64,000 nucleotides of DNA from Granulicella sp. (GTDB lineage Bacteria > Acidobacteriota > Terriglobia > Terriglobales > Acidobacteriaceae), in the NCBI GenBank assembly GCA_025357875.1, contig JANYLK010000218.1, positions 62,001 through 126,000 on the forward strand, in the 5' to 3' direction. Each line of letters starts with the position of its first letter. The first letter of the stretch is position 1. Below are positions 43,802-52,816 of this stretch, piece by piece. Under the pieces are notes generated by a model that saw only the letters and a list, made by a program, of their open reading frames with translations, was not told the origin of the DNA and did not search any database. The position numbers and the translations under genes are program-made.

Positions 43802-44299
43802 CTACTTCAATATCTCAAGTGAAGATGTGACCATATTCTTTTCCGCTTGCACAGCAGTTGCATTCATTTCATACGACCGAGTCGCGCCCATCAGGTCGAC
43901 CATCTCGGTCAGCGGGTTGATGTCGGGAAACGCGACGTACCCGTTCGGCCCTGCATCCGGATGCTGCGGGTCATATCGCTCAAGCGGCGCGCTCTGATCG
44001 CTCAAGACTCCCGCGACCTCCACACCTCCCGCAGTAGTTGCCCTCCCGAATCCCGCGCGAAATCCAGCAGGCGAAGCTCCAGCCATATTGGCATTTCCAT
44101 ATCCTCCCATTCCCAGCAAAGACGAGGCGAATCCATCGCCGGACGTCTGTTGGAAGACGACATGCTGTCGCCGGTATGGTCCACCGTCAACGGTTCTGGT
44201 GGTCTCGGCGTTGGCCATATTCGCTGCGACTACTTCCGCACGCACTCGCTCCGCCTGGAGCGCCGAAGCGCTAATGTCCATCACGCCAAATAAATTCAT
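43802..44299 (-). CDS. flgC: Proximal rod protein FlgC
   Basis: 165 residues, about 25 longer than usual because of a Gly/Ala-rich insertion near residues 55-95. The core is conserved: VMDISASALQAERVRAEVVAANMANAETTRT, PYRRQHVVFQ, DPQHPDAGPNGYVAFPDINPLTEMVDLMGATRSYEMNATAVQAEKNMV. It assembles above FliE in the proximal rod. Confidence 0.95.
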   Translation of the reverse strand: MNLFGVMDISASALQAERVRAEVVAANMANAETTRTVDGGPYRRQHVVFQQTSGDGFASSLLGMGGYGNANMAGASPAGFRAGFGRATTAGGVEVAGVLSDQSAPLERYDPQHPDAGPNGYVAFPDINPLTEMVDLMGATRSYEMNATAVQAEKNMVTSSLEILK

Positions 44300-44344
44300 C
44301 GCCCCGCTACCTTGAGCGTCTGCTCCGCAGCCGCCTCCAATTTC

Positions 44345-44698
44345 CTATTTGTCTGCACGGATTGCATCCATCACCCGCGTGAACTCTGTTTTCAGCAGAG
44401 AGACCCCGGCGCGAAACTCCAACTGCGTCTTGGCCAGTTGCATTCCTTCGCGGTCCATCGAAACATTGTTCCCGTCCGGCCTTGCCGTCAGACCATCTAC
44501 GTTGTGGACGTTAACAGACGGAACGGCCAAACCGTTGGTTCCCAGCGCCCGCGAAAATTCATTGGCAAAGTCAAACTCCTGGGTTTTGTATCCAGGTGTA
44601 TCGATATTCGCCATATTCTCTGCAGTCAACTTCATCTGGTCGCTGGCAAGATCCAGATACCGTTGCAGCGCATCGCTGGTCGCTGTCGTCACTTGCAC
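44345..44698 (-). CDS. flgB: Proximal rod protein FlgB
   Basis: GTG 44698 has GGAGG 7 nt upstream; TTG 44719 in frame coincides with the predicted transcription start and is rejected. The 117-residue product has the FlgB pattern LQRYLDLASDQMKLTAENMANIDTPGYKTQEFDF and the C-terminal GVSLLKTEFTRVMDAIR. It opens the unit flgB-flgC-fliE-fliF-fliG-fliH-fliI-fliJ. Confidence 0.92.
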   Translation of the reverse strand: MQVTTATSDALQRYLDLASDQMKLTAENMANIDTPGYKTQEFDFANEFSRALGTNGLAVPSVNVHNVDGLTARPDGNNVSMDREGMQLAKTQLEFRAGVSLLKTEFTRVMDAIRADK

Positions 44699-44726
44699 TG
44701 GTCTGCCTCCATCTCTCAACTAGACG

Positions 44727-44746
44727 GAAAGCAGTCACAGGGCCAA
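44727..44746 (-). promoter_or_regulatory. Sigma-54-type promoter before flgB
   Basis: Minus-strand TTGGCCCTGTGACTGCT fits TTGGCAC-N5-TTGCT, with GG (44744-44743) and GC (44732-44731) 10 nt apart. Transcription would start at about 44719, with a 21-nt leader that includes GGAGG. It is the best of the four sigma-54-type sites in the island. Confidence 0.65.
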
Positions 44747-44809
44747 AGGCTGACGAGCATCATGAGAGGGCTCTTACAATCGCAATCGCTGCTCTGCGCC
44801 CGTAGGCGG

Positions 44810-46345
44810 CTACTTCTGGATCGCGGTCTCTGCGGGTGTCAATTTCCTGGAGACATCTGCCGGTGTCGGTAGTTGTGTGCTGTCCCAACCGCCGCCTAGA
44901 GCGACAATCAGCTGAACGGAAGCGGTCATCTGCTGTGTGTGCAGAGTGGCCAACGTCTGCTGATCGCTCAGCAGCGTTGTCTGTGCCGTCACCAAGTTGA
45001 TATACGGGTCGATCCCAGTCTGGTAACGGGCCGTCTCCAAGTCAACAAACTGCTGGCCCGACTGTGCCGCGAGTTGTTGCTGCTGGATTTGTTGCGACAG
45101 GATGCGCGCGGTCGAGAGATAGTCCTCGACCTGCTGGAATGCTGTAAGCACCGTCTGGCGGTAACTCGCAACATCCGCGTTATAGATCGCCGTATACCGG
45201 TTTACCGTTGCTCGCCGCAGGCCGCCATCGTAGATGGACTGAGAGACTGAAGGCCCTACTGACCAGAAGCGGCTCGACCATTTAAATAAGTTGGTCAAAC
45301 TGGAACTCTGCAATCCGCCACCTGCCGTCAACGTAAGCGCAGGATAGAACGCAGCATCGGCAACTCCGATGGCTGCATTAGCGGATGCCATCGCGCGTTC
45401 GGACGCAGCGATGTCAGGTCGACGCTCCAGCAACTGGGACGGTACACCGATCGGCACTTGTGGGGGCACCGCATTGAGTGGCCTCACTAAGATGGAAAAC
45501 GAAGAGGGATCGGCGCCGATCAACACCGCAATGGCATGTTCATATTGGGCACGCGCCACGCCTACATTAAGGGATGCAGCCTGCGCGTTCTCCAATGTGT
45601 TTTCCGCCTCGACTACGGAAAGTTGAGTTCCTACTCCGGTCTCGTACTGCGCCCGAGTATATTCGAACGATTTCTGATCATCCGCAACGGTCTGCTCAAA
45701 GACCGCCTGCAAGGCATCCTGTCCGCGAAGCTGGAAGAAAAACACAGCGAGACCGGCCTGCTCAGTCAGTCGCTGATTTTCCAGGTCAGCCGCGCTGACC
45801 TGCGCTGAATATTGCGACTGGCGAATTGTATTGCGAATTCGGCCCCACAGGTCCGGTTCCCAGGATACGTCGAAAGGGAGGGATGTAACGTCATTCTGCC
45901 TATTAGTACTTGCGACCGTCTGCGTCGTCCCGTTGTTGGAGGAGTTGGACGAGTTGGCGGACGACTGACTGTGCTGATAGGAGGGACCAAACCCTACCGT
46001 TGGATAAAGCTGCGAGCGTGCCTCTGCCACTACCGCACGCGACGCAATGAAATTTTCAAAGGACTGCCGGATCGTCTGGTTATCGATGTTGAGCTTTTCT
46101 TCCAGTGCATTCAACTCTGGATCGTTGTATATCTCCCACCATTTTCCATGCAGCATGGCATCCTGCGGCTGTGCAACCTTCCAGGCATCGGACCCAGGCG
46201 AGGGCGTCGGCAACTCCTTGTACGAGACCGGCGGCGCCTGCGCAATTGCGGGTGGCCTCTGGTACTTCGGGCCGACTCGGCAACCGGTCAGTAATACCGC
46301 CGCGAGTGTGGAAGCGACTACGGAGCAGAGACGAGGAGTGGTCAT
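44810..46345 (-). CDS. Outer-membrane efflux lipoprotein, NodT/OprM family
   Basis: 511 residues with a lipobox LAAVLLTGC (Cys22). NodT-family motifs follow: RVGPKYQRP, WWEIYNDPELNALEEKLNIDNQTIRQSFENF, and LPFDVSWEPDLWGRIRNTI. The two TolC-like repeats have the usual helical parts ending in VDLETARYQTGIDPYINLVTAQTTLL. It forms the trimeric outer-membrane duct for the RND pumps encoded upstream, 28 bp apart on the same strand. Confidence 0.93.
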   Translation of the reverse strand: MTTPRLCSVVASTLAAVLLTGCRVGPKYQRPPAIAQAPPVSYKELPTPSPGSDAWKVAQPQDAMLHGKWWEIYNDPELNALEEKLNIDNQTIRQSFENFIASRAVVAEARSQLYPTVGFGPSYQHSQSSANSSNSSNNGTTQTVASTNRQNDVTSLPFDVSWEPDLWGRIRNTIRQSQYSAQVSAADLENQRLTEQAGLAVFFFQLRGQDALQAVFEQTVADDQKSFEYTRAQYETGVGTQLSVVEAENTLENAQAASLNVGVARAQYEHAIAVLIGADPSSFSILVRPLNAVPPQVPIGVPSQLLERRPDIAASERAMASANAAIGVADAAFYPALTLTAGGGLQSSSLTNLFKWSSRFWSVGPSVSQSIYDGGLRRATVNRYTAIYNADVASYRQTVLTAFQQVEDYLSTARILSQQIQQQQLAAQSGQQFVDLETARYQTGIDPYINLVTAQTTLLSDQQTLATLHTQQMTASVQLIVALGGGWDSTQLPTPADVSRKLTPAETAIQK

Positions 46346-46373
46346 AGTGTTTTACTTCCATGGTTCATCAGGT

Positions 46374-49300
46374 TTAATCCGAAGCAGTTGGAATGGCAGC
46401 GTCATCGGGATGGTAGGTATCCCGCTCCCGCCCCATCACCCGAAGGCGCAGGCGATCCAGGGCGAGATAGACGACGGGAGTGGTGTAGAGGGTAAGCAAC
46501 TGGCTTACGACGAGGCCGCCCACAATTGTGATGCCAAGCGGACGGCGGAGTTCAGAGCCGGTGCCGGTCCCGAATGCGAGCGGAAGAGCTCCGAAGAGGG
46601 CTGCCATCGTGGTCATCATGATGGGCCTGAAGCGCAGCATACAGGCCTGGAAGATGGCGTCTTCCGTGCTCATGCCTCCTTCCCGCTCGGCCTGTAGCGC
46701 AAAATCGATCATCATAATGGCATTTTTCTTGACGATGCCGATGAGCAATACGATACCGATGATCGAGATAACATTCAGGTCCTGCTTGAACATCATCAGT
46801 GCAAGCATGGCGCCGACGCTCGCGGAGGGCAGTGTGGAGATGATCGTAAGGGGATGTACAAGGCTTTCATAGAGAATCCCCAACACGATATAAACCGCAA
46901 ACAGCGCTGTTATTATCAGGATCCACTCGTTGGCCAGCGACTGCTGATAGGCCTGGAGTGTGCCGGCAAAGAATCCGCGGACTGTGGATGGAATGCCTAG
47001 TTCCTGCTGCATCTGATCGATGGCCAGGGTCGCGTCACTCAAGGGATATCCAGTCGCCAGGTTGAACGACACGGTGACGGATGGAAACAAGCCGGTGTGG
47101 TTCAGCGACAGGGGCGTCGTGCTCGACTGGACCTTGGCCATGGATAAAAGTGGGGTATTGCCGGTGACGGTTGAATTATTTGTAGATGTGTGAAGGTATA
47201 TATCTTTTAGTCCTGCGGGAGTTGCCCAGTATTGAGGCGCTACTTCAAGGATGACGTAATACTGATTCAATTGCGTATAGATCAGCGAAACCTGTGACTG
47301 GCCGAAGTTGGCGTATAGAGTGGAGTCGAGTGAACTGACGGTTTGGCCAAGCCTCGCAGCGGTGATCCGATCGAACGTTATAAGCTGGTCGAGGCCACCG
47401 TTCTGCTGATCGGAGCTGACGTCCAGGAGGCCGGGAAGCTTCTTCATGGCCGCCAGCAATTTCGGGCCCCATGTCTGGAGGTCATTCACGTTGTCGGCCT
47501 GAATCGTGTACTGATACTGGGCGTTGCCTCCCCGCCCTCCGATGCGAAGATCCTGCGATGCCTGTAGGAAGGTGGATGCCCCTGTAATCTGGCCCAATTT
47601 TGGCCGCAGTCGATCAATTACTTCAGCGGCGCTCACCTTCCGCTCATTCAGCGGCTTAAGGTTCACAAAGATATTTCCTGTGTTCGTGGCGCCCCCACCC
47701 CCGGTAAATCCAATGACATTCCGTACGGCCGGATCGTTCCTGATTACACTCTGGGCTTGTAGCAGCGCTGCATTCATCTCGGGAAACGATGCATCCTCGG
47801 GCCCGCGCAACGCACCGTTCAACTGGCCTACGTCCTGCTGCGGAAAAAAGCCCTTCGGAATTTTTATCGCCGTGGCCACGTTGAGCGCAATCGTCAGCAA
47901 CAGTACGGTGAGGATCAGGCCAGGATTATCCAGAGCCCAGTGCAGGCTCCTACGATACAAGTTCAGCACCAAATCAAAAAATCGCTCTGACAGCATGTAA
48001 GCACTGCCATGCGTCTTGCTGCGTTCACTCTTCAGCAAATAGGCGCACATCATCGGGGTTGTGGAAAGCGAGATCATCATTGAGACGATGATCGCGGCGG
48101 AAAGTGTCACTGCGAATTCGCGGAACAATCGTCCCACGATCCCGCCCATCAGGAGAAGAGGAAGAAAGACCGATATCAGGGAGATACTGATTGTAACTAC
48201 CGTGAAACCAATTTCACGTGCTCCTTTCAGCGAGGCAGCGAAAGGTTCTATGCCGTCTTCTATGTGACGAGAGATGTTTTCCATCACCACGATTGCATCG
48301 TCGACTACGAACCCCGTGCAGATAGTCAGCGCCATCAGCGACAAGTTGTCCAGCGTGTACCCAAATAAGTACATCACTGCGAAGGTACCGATCAGTGAGG
48401 TAGGCACGGCGACTGCTGGAATTAATGTAGCTCGTGGGTTTCGCAGGAAAATGAATACAACGAATATTACTAGTGCGACCGAGACTAAAAGTGTGTATTC
48501 CACGGTGCGCACGGATGCTTTGATGGTTGTCGTGCGATCCATCACCACGGTGAGATCAATTCCTTGAGGGATCGAGGACTTTAGCGACGGGATCTGGGCG
48601 TAGATCCGACTGACGGTATTGATGATGTTCGCGCCGGGCTGGCGAGAGATGATCAGGAGTACGGCGCGCTTGCCGTTCAGATACCCGCCTGTGCGTACGT
48701 TCTGTACGGAATCGATCACATCCGCCACATCGGACAGACGCACCGTAGCGCCATTCCTATATCCCACGATCAACGGCTGGTAGTCTTCAGCTTTAGAGAT
48801 TTGGCCGTTCACCACAATATCGGCACTGGTATTTCCGTTGCTTATCCGACCGCGGGCCAAGTTGGAGTTTTGTAGGCTCAAGACCGACCGGAGGCTTGCC
48901 ATGGTAAGGCCGTAGCTCGCCAGTTTGGTGGGATTGACCTCAACCCGAACTGAGGGCAGCGCTCCGCCGCCTACATTTACCTGGCCGACTCCGGAAATCT
49001 GTGAGATCTTTTGCTGCATCACCGTCGAGGCTGCGTCGTACATCTTGTCCGGCCCGTAGATGTCAGAGGTCAGGCCAAGAATCATGATCGGAGCATCGCC
49101 AGGATTTACTTTGCGATAGGTCGGATTCCCGGGAAGATTTGCTGGCAGATATGTGCGTGCTGCATTGATCGCCGCCTCTACATCTCGGGCGGCTCCATCG
49201 ATATCCCGGCTGAGATCGAACTGGATCGTGATCCCGGTTGAGCCTAGCCCACTGGATGACGTCATCTCAGTGACTCCCGCTATGTGCCCCAACTGCCGCT

Positions 49301-49502
49301 CAAGAGGCGTGGCGACGGAAGAGGCCATGATCTCGGCACTTGCGCCAGGGAGACCAGCGTTGACCGAAATCGTCGGAAAATCTACCTGTGGCAGGGGTGA
49401 GACGGGAAGCACCTGAAACGCAATACCCCCCACAATCGCAATCGCGACGGTCAGCAGCGTTGTCGCTACCGGCCTGTGGATGAATGGTGCGGAGATATTC
49501 AC
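46374..49502 (-). CDS. RND efflux transporter, second of a pair (MdtC-like)
   Basis: 1042 residues from GTG 49502, which overlaps the TGA of the first pump. It has the HAE1-RND layout of 12 membrane helices and two large periplasmic loops. FIHRPVATTLLTVAI, TGFVVDDAIVVMENISRHIEDG (proton-relay Asp pair) and the C-terminal GIVLLIGIVKKNAIMMIDFALQAEREG with RFRPIMMTTMAALFGALPLA are clear. Two adjacent pumps with one fusion protein resemble MdtA-MdtB-MdtC, where the two RND proteins form a heterotrimer. Substrates cannot be told. Confidence 0.92.
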   Translation of the reverse strand: MNISAPFIHRPVATTLLTVAIAIVGGIAFQVLPVSPLPQVDFPTISVNAGLPGASAEIMASSVATPLERQLGHIAGVTEMTSSSGLGSTGITIQFDLSRDIDGAARDVEAAINAARTYLPANLPGNPTYRKVNPGDAPIMILGLTSDIYGPDKMYDAASTVMQQKISQISGVGQVNVGGGALPSVRVEVNPTKLASYGLTMASLRSVLSLQNSNLARGRISNGNTSADIVVNGQISKAEDYQPLIVGYRNGATVRLSDVADVIDSVQNVRTGGYLNGKRAVLLIISRQPGANIINTVSRIYAQIPSLKSSIPQGIDLTVVMDRTTTIKASVRTVEYTLLVSVALVIFVVFIFLRNPRATLIPAVAVPTSLIGTFAVMYLFGYTLDNLSLMALTICTGFVVDDAIVVMENISRHIEDGIEPFAASLKGAREIGFTVVTISISLISVFLPLLLMGGIVGRLFREFAVTLSAAIIVSMMISLSTTPMMCAYLLKSERSKTHGSAYMLSERFFDLVLNLYRRSLHWALDNPGLILTVLLLTIALNVATAIKIPKGFFPQQDVGQLNGALRGPEDASFPEMNAALLQAQSVIRNDPAVRNVIGFTGGGGATNTGNIFVNLKPLNERKVSAAEVIDRLRPKLGQITGASTFLQASQDLRIGGRGGNAQYQYTIQADNVNDLQTWGPKLLAAMKKLPGLLDVSSDQQNGGLDQLITFDRITAARLGQTVSSLDSTLYANFGQSQVSLIYTQLNQYYVILEVAPQYWATPAGLKDIYLHTSTNNSTVTGNTPLLSMAKVQSSTTPLSLNHTGLFPSVTVSFNLATGYPLSDATLAIDQMQQELGIPSTVRGFFAGTLQAYQQSLANEWILIITALFAVYIVLGILYESLVHPLTIISTLPSASVGAMLALMMFKQDLNVISIIGIVLLIGIVKKNAIMMIDFALQAEREGGMSTEDAIFQACMLRFRPIMMTTMAALFGALPLAFGTGTGSELRRPLGITIVGGLVVSQLLTLYTTPVVYLALDRLRLRVMGRERDTYHPDDAAIPTASD

Positions 49503-52500
49503 GACTGACCCGCAAATGCTGGATCGTTATCGGCAACCTTCCGTCCCGACTTGCGCGAGAAGCGGTGCGCCAAGTTGTCGAAGAAGATATAAATAACCGG
49601 CGTCGTATAGAGAGTCAGAACCTGGCTGACTATGAGACCACCAACGATGGTGATGCCGAGCGGCCTGCGCAGTTCCGAACCAATGCCACTTCCAAACGCA
49701 AGAGGAATGCCTCCGAGAAGCGCGGCCATCGTTGTCATCATGATTGGACGGAAACGAATGAGACAGGCATCGTAAATTGCCTCAGTCGAGTTCTTGCCCT
49801 GATTTCGCTCGGCATCGAGGGCGAAGTCCACCATCATGATGCCATTCTTTTTGACGATGCCGATCAGCAAGACGATGCCGATGATTGCCACGATGCTCAG
49901 GTCCTGATGAAACAGGAGGAGTGCAAGAAATGCGCCCACGCCTGCCGAAGGAAGCGTTGAAAGAATCGTGATGGGATGGATGAAGCTTTCGTACAGAACA
50001 CCCAGCACGATGTATACCGTGACCAACGCAGCCAGAATCAGGAGAGGCTCGTTGGACAACGAATTCCGGAAGGATGCCGCTGTACCTTGAAAATCGGCTT
50101 CGAGGCTGGGTGGCATGTTCATGTCCTTTTGCAGCTTGTCAATCCTGGCAATGGCGCTGCCGAGCGAAGCGTTAGGAGCCAGATTGAACGACACAGTTAT
50201 GGAAGGAAATTGTCCTTGGTGAGTAATAGAAAGCGGCTCGGTCGTCGTCTCGAAATGTGAGAACGCGCTGAGCGGAATGGCACGCCTTGGCGTTGAATTT
50301 GCTGCACCGGCGGAATTCGCACCACCCACCGACGACGTTGTGCCTGGGGCGAGTACGCGGCTTGGGGATGTCAGCGTGTTCGCTGTCGGAGTATACAGCG
50401 CGGACGCCGAGAGGGCATTCGATCCAGCCGAGGTGGAACCGTTTCCAGACGATGTGGAAGATCCTGCTCCTGTTGTACCCGTAGCTGCATTTGCCTGAAT
50501 GTAGATGTGATCCAACATGTCGGGATCGAGTTGAAACTGCGGCTGAGCCTCCAAGATTACGTGGTACTGATTTAATTGCGTATACATGGTGTTGATCTGC
50601 CGCTGACCGAACGCATCGTAAAGCGTATTGTCGATGGTCGTCGGAGCAATACCCAGTCTGGAAGCGGTCGCTCGGTCGATTACCAGCGATACCGCAAGCC
50701 CACCAGCCTGTTGGTCGGTTGCAACATCTTCCAGTTCCGGCAAACCCTTCAGCTTTTCGACAAACTTATTCGCCCAGAGATCCAGTTCATTTTGGTCCGG
50801 GTCTTCCAGCGTGTACTGATACTGGGTACGGCTGACGCGATCGTCGACGGTGATGTTCTGCACCGGTTGCATGAAAAGCTGTATCCCCTCGACCTTGTCA
50901 AGTTTTGGCCCAAGTCGGCGAATCACATTGGCTGCACTCAAATCGCGCTGATTGAGCGGCTTCAGATTGATCGATATTCTGCCGCTGTTAGTAGTGGTAT
51001 TCGTTCCATCCGCTCCGATGAACGATGACAAGCTCTCGACGGCTGGATCTTCAAGAATGATCTTTGCCACCTCCTGCTGCTTCGCCATCATCCCTTTTGA
51101 GCCAATAGTTTGCGGAGCCTGAGTGATGCCCTGGATGACCCCCGTATCCTGTAGCGGGAAGAATCCTTTGGGGATCACGGTGTAGAGAAATATTGTCAAA
51201 AGCAGCGTTGCTACGGCGACAAGCAGTGTGATCGTCTGAAATCGGAGGACGAACTTAAGGGTCCGTCCATAAAACGCAATCATCGATTCGAAAGCACGCT
51301 CGGAAGCTTTGAAGAGGCGACCCTGCTGCGCTTCGGGATTATGCTTTAGAATTCTCGACGCCATCATCGGCGTCAGCGTCAGAGAGACGACTGCGGAGAT
51401 AACAATCGTGACTGCCAGCGTTACTGCAAACTCGCGGAAGAGGCGGCCGACCACATCACCCATGAACAGCAGAGGAATTAGCACAGCAACCAGGGATACA
51501 GTCAACGAAACGATGGTGAAGCCGATCTGTTCAGCGCCCTTGAGCGCCGCCTGCATCGGTGAGTCCCCTTCCTCAAGGTAGCGGGAGATGTTTTCCACCA
51601 TAACGATGGCATCGTCTACGACGAATCCGGTCGAAATGGTCAACGCCATCAGCGACAGGTTATCGAGGCTGTAACCGAGCGCGTACATTGCTCCGAACGT
51701 GCCGACAAGGGACAGGGGCACCGCCACGCTGGGAATTATCGTGGCATACAGACTCCGCAGAAAGAGGAAGATTACCATTACGACAAGGGCAACCGTCAAA
51801 AGCAATTCGAACTCAACGTCGTCGACCGACGCTTGAATTGAAGTAGTCAAATCGGTGAGTGTTGTGACCTTGACCCCTTGAGGTAGGTTTACTTCAAGTT
51901 GTGGCAATAGCCGCTTGATACTGTTGACGACGGTGATGGTATTTCCGCCAGGCTGCCGCTGCACATTGAGGATGATGGCTGGTGTCTGGTTCATCCAGGC
52001 CGCTTGGGTGTTATTTTCAACGCCGTCGACGATGGTGGCGACATCAGTCAGCATCACCGGCGCGCCATTCCGGAAAGCAACGACTACCTTTTTGTAATCC
52101 TGAGTCGTGACCAGCTGGTCGTTGGAGTCGATTTGATAATCCTGATGCGGGCCGTCGAAACTTCCTTTGGCAGCATTGACACTGGAACTGCTGACCGCCG
52201 TCCGCAGATTCTCCAGATCGATGCCGTACGAGGACAGTGCCGTTGGATTCGCCTGGATGCGGACGGCCGGCTTTTGCCCGCCGCTGATGCTTACCAGGCC
52301 CACGCCGCTCAACTGCGATATCTTCGGTGCCAGTCGCGTATCAACCAAGTCTTCGACCTGGGAAAGCGGTGTGGTGTCGGAGGTGATTGCCAACGTAAGC
52401 ACGGGAGCATCGGCGGGATTTGTCTTGCTGTAGATTGGCGGCGAAGGAAGATTTGCAGGCAGAAAGCTCTGCGAAGCATTGATCGCCGACTGAACCTCCT

Positions 52501-52816
52501 GCTCGGCTATGTCGATATCCAAATTCAGATTGAACTGCAGAACGATGACCGAATTACCGGCCGAACTGGTCGACGTCATCTGGCTCAGACCCTGTAACTG
52601 ACCGCACTGGCGCTCAAGCGGAGCGGTCACGGTCGTCGCCATTACCTCGGGGCTGGCTCCTGGGTAAAAGGTAAGTATCTGAATGGTCGGGTAATCAACC
52701 TCGGGCAGTGCTGAGACCGGGAGTTGCTTATAGGCAACGATACCGATCAACATGATCGCCGCCATTAGCAAAGACGTCGCAACCGGCCGAAGGATGAAGG
52801 GGCGTGACGGGCTCAA
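49499..52816 (-). CDS. RND efflux transporter, first of a pair (MdtB-like)
   Basis: 1105 residues from TTG 52816 overlapping the TGA of the fusion-protein gene. RND motifs: FILRPVATSLLMAAIMLIG, TGFVVDDAIVMVENISRYLEEG, GIVLLIGIVKKNGIMMVDFALDAERNQG. It is about 60 residues longer than its partner because of a Gly/Ser/Thr/Ala-rich insertion near residues 775-845 in the second periplasmic loop, where the partner has only a short connector. It should pair with the downstream pump and with the fusion protein. Confidence 0.92.
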   Translation of the reverse strand: MSPSRPFILRPVATSLLMAAIMLIGIVAYKQLPVSALPEVDYPTIQILTFYPGASPEVMATTVTAPLERQCGQLQGLSQMTSTSSAGNSVIVLQFNLNLDIDIAEQEVQSAINASQSFLPANLPSPPIYSKTNPADAPVLTLAITSDTTPLSQVEDLVDTRLAPKISQLSGVGLVSISGGQKPAVRIQANPTALSSYGIDLENLRTAVSSSSVNAAKGSFDGPHQDYQIDSNDQLVTTQDYKKVVVAFRNGAPVMLTDVATIVDGVENNTQAAWMNQTPAIILNVQRQPGGNTITVVNSIKRLLPQLEVNLPQGVKVTTLTDLTTSIQASVDDVEFELLLTVALVVMVIFLFLRSLYATIIPSVAVPLSLVGTFGAMYALGYSLDNLSLMALTISTGFVVDDAIVMVENISRYLEEGDSPMQAALKGAEQIGFTIVSLTVSLVAVLIPLLFMGDVVGRLFREFAVTLAVTIVISAVVSLTLTPMMASRILKHNPEAQQGRLFKASERAFESMIAFYGRTLKFVLRFQTITLLVAVATLLLTIFLYTVIPKGFFPLQDTGVIQGITQAPQTIGSKGMMAKQQEVAKIILEDPAVESLSSFIGADGTNTTTNSGRISINLKPLNQRDLSAANVIRRLGPKLDKVEGIQLFMQPVQNITVDDRVSRTQYQYTLEDPDQNELDLWANKFVEKLKGLPELEDVATDQQAGGLAVSLVIDRATASRLGIAPTTIDNTLYDAFGQRQINTMYTQLNQYHVILEAQPQFQLDPDMLDHIYIQANAATGTTGAGSSTSSGNGSTSAGSNALSASALYTPTANTLTSPSRVLAPGTTSSVGGANSAGAANSTPRRAIPLSAFSHFETTTEPLSITHQGQFPSITVSFNLAPNASLGSAIARIDKLQKDMNMPPSLEADFQGTAASFRNSLSNEPLLILAALVTVYIVLGVLYESFIHPITILSTLPSAGVGAFLALLLFHQDLSIVAIIGIVLLIGIVKKNGIMMVDFALDAERNQGKNSTEAIYDACLIRFRPIMMTTMAALLGGIPLAFGSGIGSELRRPLGITIVGGLIVSQVLTLYTTPVIYIFFDNLAHRFSRKSGRKVADNDPAFAGQS

